From: Micavibrio sp. UBA1664
Lineage (GTDB): Bacteria > Pseudomonadota > Alphaproteobacteria > Micavibrionales > UBA1664
Assembly: GCA_002320485.1 (NCBI GenBank)
Contig: DCKW01000092.1
Span: 1 to 17,190, forward strand
Reading direction: 5' to 3'
DNA: 17,190 nucleotides
The position numbers and the translations under genes were made by a program. The notes under the pieces were generated by a model, which saw only the letters and a program-made list of their open reading frames with translations, did not search any database and was not told where the DNA came from. How positions within the stretch are numbered: the first letter of the stretch is position 1; every line of letters begins with the position of its first letter. Shown here in pieces: positions 7,623 to 14,879 of this stretch.

Positions 7623-7739
7623 ATGAAAATTGCATTCACTATGGCTTTTGTTTTATTAACCCTATCCGCCTGTGCCAATACATGGAACGGCGTCGGGCGC
7701 GATGTTGAGCGCGTTGGCGAACGCATGCAGCCGGGCTAA
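7623..7739 (+). CDS. Entericidin A/B-family small lipoprotein (first copy)
   Basis: Seen: a 38-codon gene. The hydrophobic signal MKIAFTMAFVLLTLSAC ends in the lipobox LSAC (lipid-modified Cys17), followed by ANTWNGVGRDVERVGERMQPG. The short amphipathic T(W)xGxGRDVExxGxxMQ tail is the hallmark of the entericidin family, whose E. coli members EcnA and EcnB are envelope lipoproteins described as an antidote and a bacteriolytic toxin induced under starvation. AGGA lies about 8 bases before the ATG. It begins 21 bases after carA and may be read through from it. A second copy lies at 8186, with an OB-fold-like gene in between. Whether this pair acts as toxin/antidote is not shown by sequence. Confidence 0.88.
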   Translation: MKIAFTMAFVLLTLSACANTWNGVGRDVERVGERMQPG

Positions 7740-7767
7740 CCCTTTCCACATCAAATCATTTTTCTTT

Positions 7768-7793
7768 GGAACTTTAGAGGGTTAACCCCCGTA
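7768..7793 (+). promoter_or_regulatory. Candidate EcfG-type (general stress sigma) promoter
   Basis: GGAAC at 7768-7772, 17 bases, then CGTA at 7790-7793. Alphaproteobacterial EcfG promoters follow GGAAC-N16/17-CGTT, so only the last base departs. It lies 24 bases before the ATG of the OB-fold-like gene, giving a short leader that still includes the strong Shine-Dalgarno AAAGGAGG (7804-7811). The spacer contains a perfect palindrome GGGTTAACCC (7779-7788). Seen in sequence; assignment to EcfG is inference. Confidence 0.6.
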
Positions 7794-7816
7794 TGCTTTT
7801 TATAAAGGAGGCATAA

Positions 7817-8146
7817 ATGAAGTTCCTGCACATGTTAATCGCTATGATGATTATGGCTTTTCCGGCTCATGCCGGCTCGGCATCCGTAAATCAGGATGGC
7901 ATTCTTACGATTAACGGAATCGTTCAATCTGTGAACCGCACAAAAGGGGAATTCACTTTGAAAAACGGTGATAACAAGATTGATGTATCTATTGATGATA
8001 TTGATGAAGATACACTTGATCAGCTTATTGAATCCGGAATTATTCAAAAAGAATCTTATGTAACGGTTTCAGGTAAAATGGAGGACGGTGTTGCAGGTCC
8101 TGTTATTCATGCCTCTACAATTAATATTTATAATGGCAATGAATAA
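7817..8146 (+). CDS. Secreted OB-fold-like small protein, 109 aa
   Basis: Seen: an N-terminal signal peptide (MKFLHMLIAMMIMAFPAHA, likely cut after Ala19), then a compact region of about 88 residues that alternates short strands: ILTINGIVQSVNR, GEFTLKNGDNKIDVSIDD, a helix-like TLDQLIESGII, SYVTVSGKM and VIHASTINIYN. This beta-barrel-with-one-helix pattern and the 'GxVxxVNxxxGxFTLKxG' beginning resemble periplasmic OB-fold (YgiW/BOF-like or DUF5666-like) proteins; I cannot decide which. Mature protein is acidic (many Asp in IDVSIDDIDEDTLD). Start is certain: AAAGGAGG with 5 bases spacing. It follows the candidate EcfG promoter and is sandwiched between the two entericidin genes, suggesting a role in the envelope stress response. 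No catalytic motif visible. Confidence 0.82.
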   Translation: MKFLHMLIAMMIMAFPAHAGSASVNQDGILTINGIVQSVNRTKGEFTLKNGDNKIDVSIDDIDEDTLDQLIESGIIQKESYVTVSGKMEDGVAGPVIHASTINIYNGNE

Positions 8147-8185
8147 TTGCTTATAATCTAAAAATTTTTCATGAAAGGAAAAATA

Positions 8186-8320
8186 ATGACGACTACATTT
8201 AAAACTTTGGTATTGGCTTTAACAATTATGACTGGCGCTGTTGCATTATCAGCCTGCACAAACACATGGGATGGCGCAGGCCGCGATGTTGAGAATATCG
8301 GTGAAGAAATGCAGGATTAA
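8186..8320 (+). CDS. Entericidin A/B-family small lipoprotein (second copy)
   Basis: Seen: a 44-codon gene with a hydrophobic signal (MTTTFKTLVLALTIM onward), lipobox LSAC (Cys24), then TNTWDGAGRDVENIGEEMQD. It shares with the first copy the block A/TNTWxGxGRDVExxGExMQ, so the two are clear paralogs. They differ in the signal region and in charge: this copy ends Glu/Asp-rich (net acidic), while the first has more Arg. That difference resembles the general idea of a toxin and an antidote pair but is not proof. AAAGGA lies about 8 bases before the ATG; the 39-base gap after the OB-fold gene suggests co-transcription. A strong terminator follows 18 bases downstream. Confidence 0.88.
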   Translation: MTTTFKTLVLALTIMTGAVALSACTNTWDGAGRDVENIGEEMQD

Positions 8321-8338
8321 GATTATTCCTGTTTAAAT

Positions 8339-8365
8339 AAAAAACCGCTCGAAAGAGCGGTTTTT
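8339..8365. terminator. Bidirectional Rho-independent terminator
   Basis: Stem CCGCTC (8344-8349), tetraloop GAAA, stem GAGCGG (8354-8359), then six T on the plus strand and a run of A (8339-8343) before the stem, which is a T-run on the minus strand. It ends the entericidin/OB-fold group on the plus strand and the VPLPG-CTERM gene (stop at 8371) on the minus strand. Confidence 0.93.
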
Positions 8366-8370
8366 TATAT

Positions 8371-9861
8371 CTATCCTAATATGTTTTTCATCACTTGTTT
8401 TCTCCGCATAATCGCAAATGCTCCGACTCCAGCCGCGAGCAATGGGAGGCCGCCTGGTAATGGAACCGGCGCAGGTTGTGGGGGAGTAACAATCACGACA
8501 TCTTTATCTTTATTACAATTATTAAAGCTATCGGTGAATGACCCTTCAAATTTGCCGACATTACTACAAATAATTGTTGTATCCTTATCTATAATTGTAT
8601 CACCTTCTTTGATAACTTTTGTAATATCTTTATTGATAATTGTATCGCCTACATGGTTATAATAGTTATTGCCTCCATGAGAAGACGATGACCCTCCACC
8701 GATAAATCCACCGCCAAATGATGATCCGCCACTAGAAACAGCGACAATTTGCGCCGCGGCATATGCAGCGGGTGTAGTGGTTGAAATCATATCAGGGCCA
8801 AACGTGGTTTTTGTTACCGTACTTTCATTTTCGCTGTTTCCTAAGCACGCTGATTTTTCCTGGGATTCCAAAACAGTGTGAGACGCGCCGATGCGATGTA
8901 AGTTACCGTTTTCATCAAATTCTTTAAATGCATAACATCCGGCAGTCACAAATGTATGATCGTTTTTAGGGTTTTTAAACTCAAGACCGTCAAGAGTGGC
9001 TAAAACGCCCCCTTTTACTTCAGTGACTTGCACCACTGCAACGTCGGCAGGATTAACAGTTTCAAGAATTTCTGCAAATTCATTTCGTGTGGAGCCAATT
9101 AAATCAGATTTTAACTGTTGCGGCGCATTGGCGACCGTTTCATAAGAAAAATCAAAATTGGTCGTGGCTTTGGCAATTGCCGCGTTCACTTTTTGCGGGT
9201 TACCCATATAATCATTCACGCATTTGGCAAAGACATCAGAAACATCCTCACCGCCACGATATGTCGCCTCAACAAGCTTTGTATGCGATGCTGCCGTATC
9301 TACACCGCCCTGGCCGGCCAACATGTTAGCCAGCATCACGCCTTTAGTTTCGGGAACCATCATGTAATTGCTGGCATGATCGATATCCAAATCCGCAACC
9401 TTCGTTGAAAGCGTATCTTCACCAATACGAGAAAAACGCGCCTCCGCAATCGGGAAACCCATCATCGAGACTTCACGTGTCGAACCATCTGCAAATTGTT
9501 GGGCCATCCGGTAAGAGACGTTTGATTGTCCGTCGACAGGAGCATCCGTTTTTAGGTCTGAATAATTTTTTGTTGCTGCCTGTTTCGACACAACGCATGA
9601 TGCCACATATTCACCGTTCTTTTGGCGTTCTACTAAAAAAGAAACGTCCGCACTTCCTGCCGGAGTTGCAAGCGTTTGTTGGTAACGGGCTCTTTCCGAT
9701 TGCAAAGGCTTAGGGGCGTTTTCAACAACCAGCGTGTAAGACCCGTCATTGTTAAATTCATAAGAAGTTCTCTCATCCGGCTTAACTGTGGCGGCGGAAA
9801 GTGCTGTTCCTGTAAGTGTTGCAGCCAAAGTAACGGATGATAGTAGTGTCGCTTGTTTCAT
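8371..9861 (-). CDS. Secreted protein with VPLPA-type (PEP-CTERM-like) C-terminal sorting signal
   Basis: Seen: a signal peptide (about residues 1-23, MKQATLLSSVTLAATLTGTALSAATV region), a large globular part without recognised motifs (about 25-375), a Gly/Ser/His low-complexity segment (SSGGSSFGGGFIGGG then SSSSHGGNN, about 378-398), a repeat pair GDTIINKD..GDTIIDKD, and a C-terminus made of VPLPGG (from residue 466), a hydrophobic stretch and RRK. That tripartite end is the VPLPA-CTERM form of PEP-CTERM signals, processed by an exosortase and common in alphaproteobacteria; such proteins usually go to the cell surface or matrix. Odd: eight further residues (QVMKNILG) follow the RRK. Cys residues are few and spaced as for disulphides. 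No exosortase is in the window. The function of the body is unknown. Confidence 0.82.
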   Translation of the reverse strand: MKQATLLSSVTLAATLTGTALSAATVKPDERTSYEFNNDGSYTLVVENAPKPLQSERARYQQTLATPAGSADVSFLVERQKNGEYVASCVVSKQAATKNYSDLKTDAPVDGQSNVSYRMAQQFADGSTREVSMMGFPIAEARFSRIGEDTLSTKVADLDIDHASNYMMVPETKGVMLANMLAGQGGVDTAASHTKLVEATYRGGEDVSDVFAKCVNDYMGNPQKVNAAIAKATTNFDFSYETVANAPQQLKSDLIGSTRNEFAEILETVNPADVAVVQVTEVKGGVLATLDGLEFKNPKNDHTFVTAGCYAFKEFDENGNLHRIGASHTVLESQEKSACLGNSENESTVTKTTFGPDMISTTTPAAYAAAQIVAVSSGGSSFGGGFIGGGSSSSHGGNNYYNHVGDTIINKDITKVIKEGDTIIDKDTTIICSNVGKFEGSFTDSFNNCNKDKDVVIVTPPQPAPVPLPGGLPLLAAGVGAFAIMRRKQVMKNILG

Positions 9862-10112
9862 TTTTAAATGCCCTTTTTGTTTAGCATAATAATTTTATGC
9901 CACTCTTTTATTATACTTTCTTACAAGAAAGCAAGTTTATTATGCATATTTTTAATTATTTTTTTATAAATTAAAAATTTCTATATTACAAAGTTTATAA
10001 GCAAACTACATTGATGATCAATCATTTGTTTTTACCGTTGATCAAATCCCTTGGCAATTAGTCTAAATTTCTTTACTGATCTAAATAACAACAGACAGAT
10101 TACAAAAAATTT
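9862..10112. other. AT-rich divergent intergenic region
   Basis: A 251-base stretch between the divergently transcribed VPLPG-CTERM and carbonic anhydrase genes. It holds the palindrome/TATAAT element described at 9910-9931, an AT-only inverted repeat (TTTTTAATT with AATTAAAAA, around 9948-9976), and two TTGAT...ATCAA palindromes (TTGATGATCAA 10011-10021 and TTGATCAA 10038-10045). No open frame with a ribosome binding site was found in it. Confidence 0.6.
9910..9931 (-). promoter_or_regulatory. TATAAT box abutting a 16-base palindrome upstream of the VPLPG-CTERM gene
   Basis: On the minus strand TATAAT (9915-9910) lies about 49 bases before the ATG at 9861. Directly upstream is CTTTCTT-GT-AAGAAAG, a perfect 7+7 inverted repeat (9916-9931 on the plus strand). 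The repeat fills the usual -10/-35 spacer, so a repressor or activator site is plausible. No good -35 hexamer is seen, which would suit activator dependence. Confidence 0.45.
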
Positions 10113-10715
10113 ATGCCGAAAAATTTATTACAGGGATTTCAGAATTTCATTAATACGCATTATCATTCCGACGATGCCTTGATGAAAACCCTTATTGCCG
10201 ATGGCCAAGATCCCGATTACTTTATTATATCATGTATTGATTCACGCGCACATGCCGGAACAGTCTTCCAAATGCCGCCCGGAACATATTTCGCCCATAA
10301 GGCAATGGGTGCTATTGTTCGCCCTTATCGGCAAGGGACGGCCCTATCCGCCGCCTTACAATTTGCAATGATTCATAATAATGTCAGCACATTGATTGTC
10401 ATGGGTCACACCGGGTGCGGTGCTGTAAGGGCCTTGATAGATGATATTGAAGACCCTGAAATCAGTAGTTTTATAGAAGTGGCAAAAACGGCTTTAAATC
10501 GCTCCAAAGACAAAGGTGCGGATGCAGAATGTCTACAGCGCGTGACCGAAGAAAATATTGTCAAACTCAGTTTTGAAAACCTTAAACAATACCCCTCTGT
10601 TCGATATCGTTTGAACAAAGGCGATTTAACCGTTAAAGCGTGGTTATTCGATATGCATGAAGGCTCTCTTTTAGAATATGACGAATCCTCAGATCAATTC
10701 CAAACTATAGGTTAA
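10113..10715 (+). CDS. Beta-class carbonic anhydrase
   Basis: Interconverts CO2 and bicarbonate with a zinc centre in the cytoplasm. Seen: the first zinc ligand block SCIDSRA (Cys41, Asp43, Arg45), and the second block MGHTGCGAV (His99, Cys102), which together give the Cys-His-Cys zinc set and the Asp/Arg dyad of beta carbonic anhydrases. Between them PGTYFAHKAMGAIVRPY replaces the more usual 'RNxAN/xxVPP' run, a mild deviation. Length of 200 residues is typical. No Shine-Dalgarno precedes the ATG at 10113 (AAAAAATTT), so translation may be weak or leader-dependent. It lies 94 bases before carB on the same strand; since carbamoyl-phosphate synthetase uses bicarbonate, a supply role for CarAB is a reasonable inference. 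Confidence 0.93.
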   Translation: MPKNLLQGFQNFINTHYHSDDALMKTLIADGQDPDYFIISCIDSRAHAGTVFQMPPGTYFAHKAMGAIVRPYRQGTALSAALQFAMIHNNVSTLIVMGHTGCGAVRALIDDIEDPEISSFIEVAKTALNRSKDKGADAECLQRVTEENIVKLSFENLKQYPSVRYRLNKGDLTVKAWLFDMHEGSLLEYDESSDQFQTIG

Positions 10716-10809
10716 TTTTCTGCCCATAAGTTTACATTACGGGTTGCGTCTGCGCACCTATTGTCTTATTACAATGTTTTCGGCGAGTAATTTATAACAA
10801 GGACATCCC

Positions 10810-13800
10810 ATGCCGAAAAGAACCGATCTCAAATCCATTTGTATCATTGGCGCAGGCCCTATTATCATCGGGCAGGCATGCGAATTCGACTATTCTGGGG
10901 CGCAAGCTTGTAAAGCCCTCCGTGAAGAAGGATACAGGGTTATTCTGGTTAATTCCAATCCGGCAACGATTATGACCGATCCCGAGATGGCGGATGCGAC
11001 TTACATTGAGCCGATCACGCCTGAAGTTGTTGCAAAAATTTTGGAAAAAGAGCGTCCTGATGCCCTCCTCCCCACCATGGGCGGACAAACTGCGTTGAAT
11101 ACGGCCCTTGCCCTTTTTGAAAACGGAACGCTGGAAAGACTGAATATCGAAATGATCGGTGCCAAGGCCGATGTTATCGACCGTGCCGAAGACCGACAGA
11201 AATTCCGTGACTGTATGGATGCACTTGGTCTGGAAAGCCCGAGATCCGTGGCTTGCCATTCCGTTGACGAAGCCTTTAAAGCGTTGGAGTATGTGCAGCT
11301 TCCCGCCATTATGCGCCCCAGTTTTACAATGGGCGGAACCGGGGGCGGTGTTGCGTATAATAAAATCGAGTTTGAACGCATCGTGCGCGAGTCTCTGGAT
11401 GCCTCTCCCACCAATGAGGTTTTAGTCGAGGAATCCGTCCTTGGTTGGAAAGAGTACGAAATGGAGGTGGTGCGCGATCGCAACGACAATTGCATTATTA
11501 TATGTTCCATCGAAAATATCGATCCGATGGGCGTTCATACCGGCGATTCAATCACTGTGGCCCCTGCCCTGACACTCACGGACAAAGAATATCAGCGTAT
11601 GCGCTCTGCTTCCTTGAATGTATTGCGTGCCATCGGGGTCGAAACAGGGGGATCGAACGTACAGTTCGCGGTTAATCCGGAGGATGGCCGGATGGTTGTG
11701 ATTGAGATGAATCCGCGTGTTTCACGTTCTTCCGCTCTGGCATCAAAGGCAACAGGCTTTCCGATTGCCAAAGTGGCGGCAAAATTGGCCGTGGGATATA
11801 CGCTTGACGAATTAGGCAATGATATTACAGGCGGCAAGACCCCCGCATCGTTCGAGCCGACAATTGATTATGTTGTCACAAAAATTCCGCGTTTTGCCTT
11901 TGAGAAATTCAAGGGTGCCGATAACCGTTTGTCAACTGCGATGAAATCAGTCGGCGAATCCATGGCGATTGGCCGAAACTTCAAAGAGTCCGTACAAAAG
12001 GCCCTTCGGTCGCTTGAAACCGGGCTTACAGGTTTCGATGATATGGGCATCGGAAAAACACCGGAAGAGATGCGCGCCTCACTTTCAAAACCGACCCCCG
12101 GACGATTTATGATGGCGGCGCAGGCCATTCGTCAGGGAATGAGTACAAAAGACATTCATGATATTACATTTTTCGACCCGTGGTTTCTTGAACAATTACA
12201 TGAACTTGTTGAAACAGAAAAAGAAATTTTAAATAATGGGTTACCACAAAATGCGAAAGAATGGGTTGACCTTAAAAAACAGGGTTTTTCCGATGCACGG
12301 ATTGCAAAACTTGTAAAAACATCTGAAAAACAGGTGAGGAAACAACGTCAGGCTTGCAACGTCCATCCTGTTTATAAACGGGTTGATAGCTGCGCCGCTG
12401 AAATCCCCTCCGACACACCTTACATGTACGGATGTTATGAAACAGGCGGGGAAAGTGAGATCACACCGACAGGCAAAGAAAAAATTATAATTCTAGGCGG
12501 CGGCCCTAACCGTATCGGGCAAGGAATCGAATTTGATTATTGCTGCGTCCATGCCTGTTACGCCCTCAAGCAAGCTGGCTATGAAACCATTATGATTAAT
12601 TGTAATCCTGAAACCGTTTCGACAGATTATGATACTGCAAACAGATTGTATTTCGATCCGTTAACCGAAGAAGATGTGCTGGAAATTATCAAGGCTGAAG
12701 GCGGCAATTTAAAAGGCGTGATTGTGCAACTGGGCGGACAAACGCCGCTGAAACTGGCACAGATTTTAAAAGATGAAAATATCCCGATTTTGGGAACCGA
12801 TCCCGATGCGATTGATCTTGCCGAAGATAGAGAGCGATTCAAAGCATTGATTCAGAAACTGGAATTGCGCCAGCCGTTCAACGATATCGCCTTTACGGCA
12901 TTAGACGCAATTGAAAAAGGTGATGCGGTCGGGTATCCGTTGGTTATACGTCCTTCATATGTTTTAGGCGGTTCCGGAATGGAAATTGTCCACAATAAGG
13001 AAGAATTGGAAAGCTATATTGACCGTGCGGTCGTTGTATCCGGCGATGCCCCTGTTTTGCTTGACCGTTATCTCAATCAGGCGATTGAAATAGACGTCGA
13101 TGTTATATCCGATGGTAAGGAAGCAATCGTTAGCGGTATTATGGAACATATTGAGGAAGCAGGAATTCATTCAGGCGACAGCTCATGCGTCCTGCCGCCA
13201 CATTCCCTGCCCTATAAGGTCGTGAAAGATATCGAAAGACAGGCACAAAAGCTTGCACTGGAATTGAATGTTCGGGGCCTGATGAATGTACAATTTGCCG
13301 CAAAACGCAACCATGACAGCGGTGAATATGATGTTTATATTATCGAGGTTAATCCTCGCGCTTCGCGGACGGTTCCGTTCGTTGCAAAAGCCACGGGGGT
13401 CCCGATTGCAAAAATCGCCTCGCGTTTGATGGCCGGCAATTCTCTAGCTGATTATCGCCGTAGCGGCTCGCTTGATAATTTAACCAATTTTGATCATAGC
13501 GCGGTAAAGGCCCCTGTTTTCCCGTTCAGCCGATTTGCAGGAGTTGACCCTATTTTAGGCCCTGAGATGCGCTCGACGGGTGAGGTGATGGGAATCGATA
13601 AAGACTTAGCCCAGGCCTATGCGAAAGCGCAATTGGGTGCAGGCATCAAATTACCGACATCAGGCACAATCTTTTTGTCAGCACGCAATAAGGATAAGGC
13701 AGACCTGTTACCGCTTGCCCAAGATTTACAGGATATCGGGTTTAAATTGGTCGCAACCGGCGGAACCTGTGCCTATTTAAACGATCATGGTTTGAACGTA

Positions 13801-14079
13801 ACGAAGATTAATAAGGTTTCGGAAGGTCAGCCCCATATTGTGGACGCCATTATTAACGGTAATATTGCGTTGATGATTAACACCACCAAAGGCCGCCAGG
13901 CCATGAGTGACGGGACACAAATCCGTCGGACCGCTCTGATGCATAAACTGCCATATTATACGAATTTACATGCGGCAAAAGCGGCTATTGGTGCAATCCG
14001 CGCCATCAAACATAAAGGGTTTGACGTTAAGGCATTACAAGAGTATTTCCCTGACTCGAAGAGAGAACAGGCGGCTTAA
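10810..14079 (+). CDS. carB: Carbamoyl-phosphate synthase large subunit
   Basis: Uses bicarbonate, ammonia from CarA and two ATP to make carbamoyl phosphate. Seen: two homologous ATP-grasp halves, each beginning with a pre-ATP-grasp Rossmann block: IIGAGPIIIGQACEFDYSG (about residues 13-31) and ILGGGPNRIGQGIEFDY (about 560-576). MRPSFTMGGTGGG and IRPSYVLGGSGME mark the ATP loops; VIEMNPRVSRSSALASKATG and IIEVNPRASRTVPFVAKATG are the metal-binding ends. The oligomerisation domain lies between, and a C-terminal MGS-like allosteric domain (about 940-1089, LVATGGTCAYL) closes the protein. Length (1089) is close to the usual 1070-1090. AGGA precedes the ATG by 8 bases. Its stop is 3 bases from the convergent unknown gene at 14083. 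CarA is 3.2 kb upstream. Confidence 0.98.
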   Translation: MPKRTDLKSICIIGAGPIIIGQACEFDYSGAQACKALREEGYRVILVNSNPATIMTDPEMADATYIEPITPEVVAKILEKERPDALLPTMGGQTALNTALALFENGTLERLNIEMIGAKADVIDRAEDRQKFRDCMDALGLESPRSVACHSVDEAFKALEYVQLPAIMRPSFTMGGTGGGVAYNKIEFERIVRESLDASPTNEVLVEESVLGWKEYEMEVVRDRNDNCIIICSIENIDPMGVHTGDSITVAPALTLTDKEYQRMRSASLNVLRAIGVETGGSNVQFAVNPEDGRMVVIEMNPRVSRSSALASKATGFPIAKVAAKLAVGYTLDELGNDITGGKTPASFEPTIDYVVTKIPRFAFEKFKGADNRLSTAMKSVGESMAIGRNFKESVQKALRSLETGLTGFDDMGIGKTPEEMRASLSKPTPGRFMMAAQAIRQGMSTKDIHDITFFDPWFLEQLHELVETEKEILNNGLPQNAKEWVDLKKQGFSDARIAKLVKTSEKQVRKQRQACNVHPVYKRVDSCAAEIPSDTPYMYGCYETGGESEITPTGKEKIIILGGGPNRIGQGIEFDYCCVHACYALKQAGYETIMINCNPETVSTDYDTANRLYFDPLTEEDVLEIIKAEGGNLKGVIVQLGGQTPLKLAQILKDENIPILGTDPDAIDLAEDRERFKALIQKLELRQPFNDIAFTALDAIEKGDAVGYPLVIRPSYVLGGSGMEIVHNKEELESYIDRAVVVSGDAPVLLDRYLNQAIEIDVDVISDGKEAIVSGIMEHIEEAGIHSGDSSCVLPPHSLPYKVVKDIERQAQKLALELNVRGLMNVQFAAKRNHDSGEYDVYIIEVNPRASRTVPFVAKATGVPIAKIASRLMAGNSLADYRRSGSLDNLTNFDHSAVKAPVFPFSRFAGVDPILGPEMRSTGEVMGIDKDLAQAYAKAQLGAGIKLPTSGTIFLSARNKDKADLLPLAQDLQDIGFKLVATGGTCAYLNDHGLNVTKINKVSEGQPHIVDAIINGNIALMINTTKGRQAMSDGTQIRRTALMHKLPYYTNLHAAKAAIGAIRAIKHKGFDVKALQEYFPDSKREQAA

Positions 14080-14082
14080 AGT

Positions 14083-14811
14083 TTATAACGAAGATTTGCC
14101 GCCGTTAATAACCGACGGAGTAAAACCCTTCGTTTTTGGGACTGGGGAGATTTCATGATTCTGATTGATAATCTCTTTTGAAAGCGCTCCAAACTTTCGC
14201 ATAGCGTCTAACACGTCTTCATGAACATACGTACGTTCGGCATAATCAGTAATCTTTTCCCACGCATTTAAAATAGCCTCTTTTGACTGGACGCTAACTG
14301 TTAAACATATCTGTTTAGGGACACCATTTAAAATATCATCGGGCGTCTTGGAATCGTTAAAACGAATTGGTTTATACCCTGGCATGCCTTGCAATGCTAA
14401 ATCACGATCTTTTTCCATTAAGGTGGTATTTTGCCAAGGATCAATCATACCTACAATTTGTTTTTCTTTCCGCCCGACTTCGTTAATAGAATTAATAAGT
14501 TCGTTTTTTTCCGCTTTTGTTAATCCTAACTCCTGCCAGTCGAAACGCAAACTCTCTCGCTCGAATCCTCTCAGATTCAACCGTTTCAAAAAGAACTCAT
14601 CCATGCCTTCCGGATTCATAGATATTTGCCTTAACGGCGCTATCATCGCCTTGAATACTGGAACCATCTCCAAAACCATTTGCCCTAAAGCCAGATTTTC
14701 ACAACCATAATCATAGAAATCCCTTGACGCATCCGAATGCAACTTATTGAGCAATCCCCGCGCCTGTTGGGCATCACCATTTACCTTTTCGTTAAATTTT
14801 TCTGTTGCCAT
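14083..14811 (-). CDS. Hypothetical protein, 242 aa
   Basis: Not recognised. Seen: a soluble protein without signal peptide or membrane spans, rich in charged residues and predicted helices. The N-terminal part (1-85) includes QQARGLLNKLHSDASRD and LALGQMVLEMVPVFKAM; the middle has WQELGLTKAEKNELINSI; then MIDPWQNTTLMEKDRDLALQG, CLTVSVQSKEAILNAWEKI, and a polar Ser/Lys-rich tail ending GGKSSL. Start is good: AGGAG lies 6 bases before the ATG at 14811. The gene is a single transcription unit or distal to the M32-like gene (68-base gap), convergent to carB with a 3-base separation. The absence of any familiar motif and its position between two housekeeping loci suggest a lineage-specific gene. 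Could be an effector or structural helical protein; no evidence for either. Confidence 0.72.
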   Translation of the reverse strand: MATEKFNEKVNGDAQQARGLLNKLHSDASRDFYDYGCENLALGQMVLEMVPVFKAMIAPLRQISMNPEGMDEFFLKRLNLRGFERESLRFDWQELGLTKAEKNELINSINEVGRKEKQIVGMIDPWQNTTLMEKDRDLALQGMPGYKPIRFNDSKTPDDILNGVPKQICLTVSVQSKEAILNAWEKITDYAERTYVHEDVLDAMRKFGALSKEIINQNHEISPVPKTKGFTPSVINGGKSSL

Positions 14812-14841
14812 CCTAATCTCCTAATGCAATAAACCAACTCT

Positions 14842-14868
14842 ATTATATGTATGTTAATTTATTTTCAA
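14842..14868 (-). promoter_or_regulatory. Weak candidate promoter before the 14811 gene
   Basis: On the minus strand TTGAAA (14868-14863) is followed 15 bases later by TATAAT (14847-14842), about 31 bases before the ATG at 14811. Both hexamers are good, but the spacer is two bases shorter than usual. If real, the unknown gene is expressed independently of the upstream metallopeptidase gene. Confidence 0.35.
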
Positions 14869-14879
14869 ATATAAACTCC

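Noticed and set aside
8150..8185. Promoter for the second entericidin copy (TATAAT near 8154)
   Set aside because: The -10-like box has no -35 at a suitable distance, and the AT-rich sequence makes chance matches likely.
8381..8662. Plus-strand frame antisense to the VPLPG-CTERM 3' end
   Set aside because: The minus-strand reading has a signal peptide, a sorting signal and a matching terminator; the plus frame has none of these.
10011..10045. FNR/Crp-type box before the carbonic anhydrase gene
   Set aside because: FNR needs TTGAT-N4-ATCAA; here the gaps are one and none, so the consensus is not met. Kept only as unassigned palindromes.
10792..11259. Minus-strand open frame of 155 codons overlapping the carB start
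   Set aside because: Antisense to the carB N-terminus, no recognisable motif, and it would cover the carB ribosome binding site.
11001..11510. Minus-strand open frame of 169 codons inside carB
   Set aside because: It lies fully antisense to a conserved part of carB, has a composition typical of a shadow frame (Ser/Arg-rich) and no ribosome binding site.
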